Assembly: GCA_025355935.1 (NCBI GenBank)
Contig: JANXYS010000308.1
Location: 1-9,982, forward strand
Reading direction: 5' to 3'
DNA: 9,982 nt
Source: Chitinophagales bacterium
GTDB lineage: Bacteria; Bacteroidota; Bacteroidia; Chitinophagales; Chitinophagaceae
Made by a program: the position numbers and the translations under genes
Notes under the pieces: model-generated
The model's input: only the letters and a program-made list of their open reading frames with translations
Databases searched by the model: none
What the model was told of the DNA's origin: nothing
In this document: piece after piece, positions 7,060-9,982 of the stretch
Layout: every line of letters starts with the position of its first letter
Position numbering within the stretch: the first letter of the stretch is position 1

Positions 7060-7986
7060 ATGAAATTCTTTAAAAAATCAAAGCCTGAAAAACCTACAAC
7101 GCCTACCGGCGGTGGAATGGGAGCGGCGAATGATTTAATGAAGAAAGTCCGTGAGCTTGAAATCAGGAGTAAAAAAATTACAACCCATCTTTTTACGGGC
7201 GAATACCACTCGGCTTTTAAAGGCCGGGGAATGAGTTTCAGGGAAGTGAGGGAATACAGTGCCGGAGACGATGTAAGGTTCATCGACTGGAATGTAAGCG
7301 CGAGATTTTCAACACCGTTCACGAAGCTTTTTGAAGAAGAGAGAGAACTTACGGTGATGCTGCTGGTAGACACAAGTACAAGTAACCTTTTCGGGTCTGT
7401 TGGCAAACGAAAGAAAGATCTTATTACAGAGATGGCCGCGGTGATTGCCTTTAGTGCGGTAAGTAATAATGATAAGGTTGGGGTAATTTTTTTTAGCGAC
7501 AGGATTGAAAAATACGTTCCGCCAAAGAAGGGGCGTGCACATGCTTTATACATTGTGCGCGAATTACTCACGGTAGAACCTCACGCAAAGGGTACTAATC
7601 TTGATGGAGCCATTAAATATTTTAATAACACTACCCGCCAGAAAAGCATCGCTTTTATACTCAGTGATTTTATTGATACGGCGTATGATAATGATCTCAA
7701 AATAATTGGTAAGAAGCATGATGTGATCGGGTTGAAGGTGTATGATAAAATGGATATGCAGCTTCCTGATGTTGGCTTGTTACAACTGCAGGATTCCGAA
7801 ACTGGCAAAATGAATTTAGTTGATACTTCGAATGAAATGACGAGGCATAATTACCAGCAGCATTTCTTCACACAAAGTGATATCTGCAAAAGATACTTCC
7901 GTAAAGCGGGTGCCGATCTTTTGCATATCAGGACTGACGAGGATTACGTAAAAATTCTCCAGCAGTTTTTCCAGAAGAGAAAATAA
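7060..7986 (+). CDS. DUF58 domain protein (VWA-like) of the Bat operon
   Basis: A 308-residue protein with the DUF58 core GRGMSFREVREYSAGDDVRFIDWNVSAR (55-82), then KLFEEERELTVMLLVDTSTSN. DTSTS at 104-108 is a MIDAS-like DxSxS metal site, with GTNL (178-181) and LSDF (201-204) supplying the probable second and third metal ligands, so the C-terminal half looks like a VWA-type domain. Unlike longer DUF58 proteins it has no N-terminal membrane segments; it starts with a basic stretch and a Gly/Pro-rich linker (MKFFKKSKPEKPTTPTGGG) and is probably cytosolic or peripheral to the membrane. It follows moxR by 30 bases. DUF58 proteins are regular partners of MoxR ATPases; the molecular role is not established. 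Confidence 0.93.
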   Translation: MKFFKKSKPEKPTTPTGGGMGAANDLMKKVRELEIRSKKITTHLFTGEYHSAFKGRGMSFREVREYSAGDDVRFIDWNVSARFSTPFTKLFEEERELTVMLLVDTSTSNLFGSVGKRKKDLITEMAAVIAFSAVSNNDKVGVIFFSDRIEKYVPPKKGRAHALYIVRELLTVEPHAKGTNLDGAIKYFNNTTRQKSIAFILSDFIDTAYDNDLKIIGKKHDVIGLKVYDKMDMQLPDVGLLQLQDSETGKMNLVDTSNEMTRHNYQQHFFTQSDICKRYFRKAGADLLHIRTDEDYVKILQQFFQKRK

Positions 7987-8004
7987 GAATAAAGTATCAA
8001 CGTA

Positions 8005-8946
8005 ATGATGAAAATGAAAATCAGGGAGTCAGTTTTGAGGTGGTGGATGCTGTCGGTATTTTTTGTTTTTGTCAACCTTTCACTTTTTGGCCAGAGTATC
8101 CAAACCGCTATAGATCGAAAGGACATTCTCATCGGGGAGCAAATTAATTACCGTCTCCAGTTTACCCTTCCTTCCGTTGATTATCGAATTGAGTTTAATG
8201 TACCGGATTCTTTTGAGCATTTTGAAATACTCGACAAAGTAAAATCTGATTCCACCGATCCGAAAGGCCATTACCTTGTATTCCAACGTATCAGGTTTAC
8301 CAGCTGGGATTCAGGCCAGTGGGCTATCCCATCCTTCCCCATTAAGCTAAGGAATGCCGCCACTAACGCAAGCTATACACTCAACACCGAAAGAATATTA
8401 ATTAATGTGGGCTACGCCCCAGCGGACAGTACAGGCGAACTGCGCGATATTAAACCTGTGATGGAAGTTTTTTATATCGACAGGTCGTGGATGTACATTG
8501 CAGCAGCTATCTTAACTGCTTTAATACTTCTCTATATTTTATATCGCTACCTGATGAAGCGCCCTAAAAAGGTGAAGCCCTTATTTGATAGTAAACTAAC
8601 TCCGTTCGAGGAAGCGATGGCAAACCTTAAGACATTGGAAACTACGGATCTCCGAAATTCAGACGCCTTAAAAAGTTATTACACTTCACTTGGTGAGATC
8701 CTAAAGAAATATTACAGCCGGACGAAGGGAAGGAACCTCCTGACTAAAACGACCGCGGAAATGCTGCTGCTCTTCAGGGAAAACGATGTTGCCCCGGATG
8801 CAATTTCCATGCTTGCAGAAGCAATGAGAAGAGGGGATGCGGTAAAATTTGCAAAATACAGCCCTCCTGAAAATGAGAGTCGTGAAAGCCTCGAGCAGGT
8901 TCGGGCTGTTATTAACTATCTTAATACAAACGAACTAAAGAAATAA
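8005..8946 (+). CDS. Short BatD-like/DUF4381-like membrane protein of the Bat operon
   Basis: A 313-residue protein between DUF58 and batA. Parts in order: signal peptide or N-terminal anchor (about 8-30, ending SLFGQ), a periplasmic beta-rich domain (about 31-160) that resembles the end of BatD-type ectodomains and closes with GELRDIKPVMEV (144-155), one membrane span (about 163-183) and a cytosolic helical tail (184-313). In the tail, PFEEAMANLKTLE...LKSYYTSLGEILKKYYSRTKGRNLLTKTTAEML resembles the C-terminal region of BatD/DUF4381 proteins. Full BatD proteins of Bacteroidota are nearly twice as long, and another BatD may lie further downstream. The start could be Met1, Met2 or Met4. The partner-like placement, 18 bases after DUF58 and 1 base before batA, suggests a membrane adaptor for the MoxR/VWA set (inference). 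Confidence 0.8.
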   Translation: MMKMKIRESVLRWWMLSVFFVFVNLSLFGQSIQTAIDRKDILIGEQINYRLQFTLPSVDYRIEFNVPDSFEHFEILDKVKSDSTDPKGHYLVFQRIRFTSWDSGQWAIPSFPIKLRNAATNASYTLNTERILINVGYAPADSTGELRDIKPVMEVFYIDRSWMYIAAAILTALILLYILYRYLMKRPKKVKPLFDSKLTPFEEAMANLKTLETTDLRNSDALKSYYTSLGEILKKYYSRTKGRNLLTKTTAEMLLLFRENDVAPDAISMLAEAMRRGDAVKFAKYSPPENESRESLEQVRAVINYLNTNELKK

Positions 8947-8947
8947 T

Positions 8948-9949
8948 TTGATTTTTGATTATTTAAATAACATAGAATTTACGCAGCCTTATTTTTTCGG
9001 GCTCTTCATCCTGTTGCCCGTATTAATCATATGGTATATAAAGACGCATAAAACACATTCCGCAACGATACAGGTTTCTACTACCGCGGCGAGCGGATTA
9101 TCATCGTTTAAAACATCTTTACAGCATTTACCATTTATTTTCCGGCTATTGTGTATCTCGGCAATCATTGTTGCGTTAGCTCATCCACAAACAAGAGATG
9201 AGCAACAAAAGGCAGAAGGCGAGGGAATTGATATTGTACTTTGCATAGACGTGAGCGGGAGTATGACGGCCCAGGATTTCACCCCTAACAGGCTGGAAGC
9301 TGCGAAAGCAGTAGCGATAGACTTTGTAAATAAGCGACTAACCGACCGGATCGGCATCGTTATCTTTTCTGGTGAAAGTTTTACGCAATGCCCGGTAACC
9401 ACTGATCATGCGGTGCTTATTTCCGCTATACAAAATATCCGAAATGGTTTACTCGAAGATGGCACTGCGATTGGCTCCGGCTTAAGCACAAGTGTTGACC
9501 GGTTGAGGGCAAGTACTGCTAAGTCAAAAGTTGTGGTGCTGCTTACAGATGGTGAAAATAATGGCGGCCTTATAGATCCCAAAACTGCTAAGGAAATTGC
9601 AAAGGCATTCGGGATTAAAGTTTATACAATCGGGGTAGGAACAGATGGTTCGGCCCCGCAACCCGAGAATACTCCCCTTGGGGTTGTGGTGCGGCCGCAG
9701 AAGGTTTCAATTGATGAAAAATTGCTTAATGAAATCGCGACAGAAACCGGAGGCAAGTATTTCCGGGCAAAGGATAATGAGTCACTCAACAGCATCTACA
9801 CCACCATTGATGCACTTGAAAAATCCAAAGTTGAAATAACCAACAGTATCCACTACCAGGACAAGTTTTTTCCATGCGTAGCGCTTGCAATTCTCTTTCT
9901 GCTGCTGGAGGTTTTGTTGAGATATTTGTTGTTGAGAAAATTTCCTTAG
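8948..9949 (+). CDS. batA: BatA-type VWA-domain membrane protein, TTG start
   Basis: A 333-residue inner-membrane protein: an N-terminal BatA-type region with membrane segments at about 17-32 and 63-80, a periplasmic or cytosolic VWA domain (about 93-290) and a C-terminal membrane segment (about 307-327). The MIDAS site is complete: DVSGS (101-105), T173 in EDGTAIG and D201 in LLTDGEN. The start is TTG at 8948, one base after the stop of the preceding gene. The resulting N-terminus (MIFDYLNNIEFTQPYFF) matches BatA family openings, and no ATG or GTG start lies nearby, so a non-AUG start with translational coupling is likely. BatA was described in the Bacteroides fragilis aerotolerance operon; its mechanism is unknown. 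A batB-like VWA gene commonly follows and would lie past the window edge. Confidence 0.92.
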   Translation: MIFDYLNNIEFTQPYFFGLFILLPVLIIWYIKTHKTHSATIQVSTTAASGLSSFKTSLQHLPFIFRLLCISAIIVALAHPQTRDEQQKAEGEGIDIVLCIDVSGSMTAQDFTPNRLEAAKAVAIDFVNKRLTDRIGIVIFSGESFTQCPVTTDHAVLISAIQNIRNGLLEDGTAIGSGLSTSVDRLRASTAKSKVVVLLTDGENNGGLIDPKTAKEIAKAFGIKVYTIGVGTDGSAPQPENTPLGVVVRPQKVSIDEKLLNEIATETGGKYFRAKDNESLNSIYTTIDALEKSKVEITNSIHYQDKFFPCVALAILFLLLEVLLRYLLLRKFP

Positions 9950-9956
9950 ATAAGTA

Positions 9957-9982
9957 GGTGTCAACCTTTAAAGGTTGACACC
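9957..9982. repeat. Perfect 26-bp palindrome after batA, at the window edge
   Basis: GGTGTCAACCTTT (9957-9969) is followed directly by its exact reverse complement AAAGGTTGACACC (9970-9982). It begins 7 bases after the batA stop and reaches the last base of the window, so it may be longer. There is no T run inside the window. It could be an interspersed palindromic repeat of this genome, a stem-loop in the operon mRNA, or a protein-binding site; the sequence alone does not decide. Confidence 0.85.

Noticed and set aside
6028..9949. The MoxR/DUF58/BatD-like/VWA set as a new defence-type system (MoxR-VWA modules occur in some)
   Set aside because: Gene order and proteins match the widespread Bat operon of Bacteroidota, and there is no nuclease, protease effector or mobile-element context.

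Overview
The window looks like a housekeeping stretch of a Bacteroidota chromosome, most likely Chitinophagaceae or a near relative (inferred). The grounds are a gldB gliding lipoprotein gene next to nadE, a moxR/DUF58/bat cluster in Bacteroidota order, A-rich translation starts with little Shine-Dalgarno sequence, and promoter candidates of the TTTG / TAnnTTTG kind. Base composition and codon use look even throughout. I see no prophage, transposase, CRISPR array, tRNA or rRNA.

Layout. Left block (1-1721): the 3' part of nadC (NAD synthesis, cut by the window edge), a SUI1/eIF1-like small protein gene 4 bases after it, then a reverse-strand stretch that I read as a frameshifted gene for a small Fer4_19 (YjdI-like) iron-sulfur protein, then apaG. 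Middle block (1722-5843): a membrane fatty-acid desaturase ending in a clear hairpin terminator; gldB on the reverse strand, convergent with the desaturase; and nadE (glutamine-dependent NAD+ synthetase), divergent from gldB. Right block (6028-9949): four tightly packed forward genes, moxR ATPase, DUF58 protein, a short BatD-like/DUF4381-like membrane protein and batA (VWA protein with a TTG start). They form the front of a Bat (aerotolerance-type) operon that probably continues past the right edge. The window ends in a perfect 26-bp palindrome just after batA.

How the genes work together. nadC and nadE act in the same pathway (quinolinate to NaMN; NaAD to NAD+) but are not in one operon here. 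MoxR, DUF58, the BatD-like protein and BatA are the usual parts of a MoxR-VWA system: an AAA+ ATPase thought to remodel or activate VWA-domain partners at the inner membrane.

I found no convincing undescribed system. The most informative non-routine observations are the frameshifted Fer4_19 gene at 1047-1276, whose reading frame is restored by one base at a conserved Pro-Trp, and the palindrome at the right edge.
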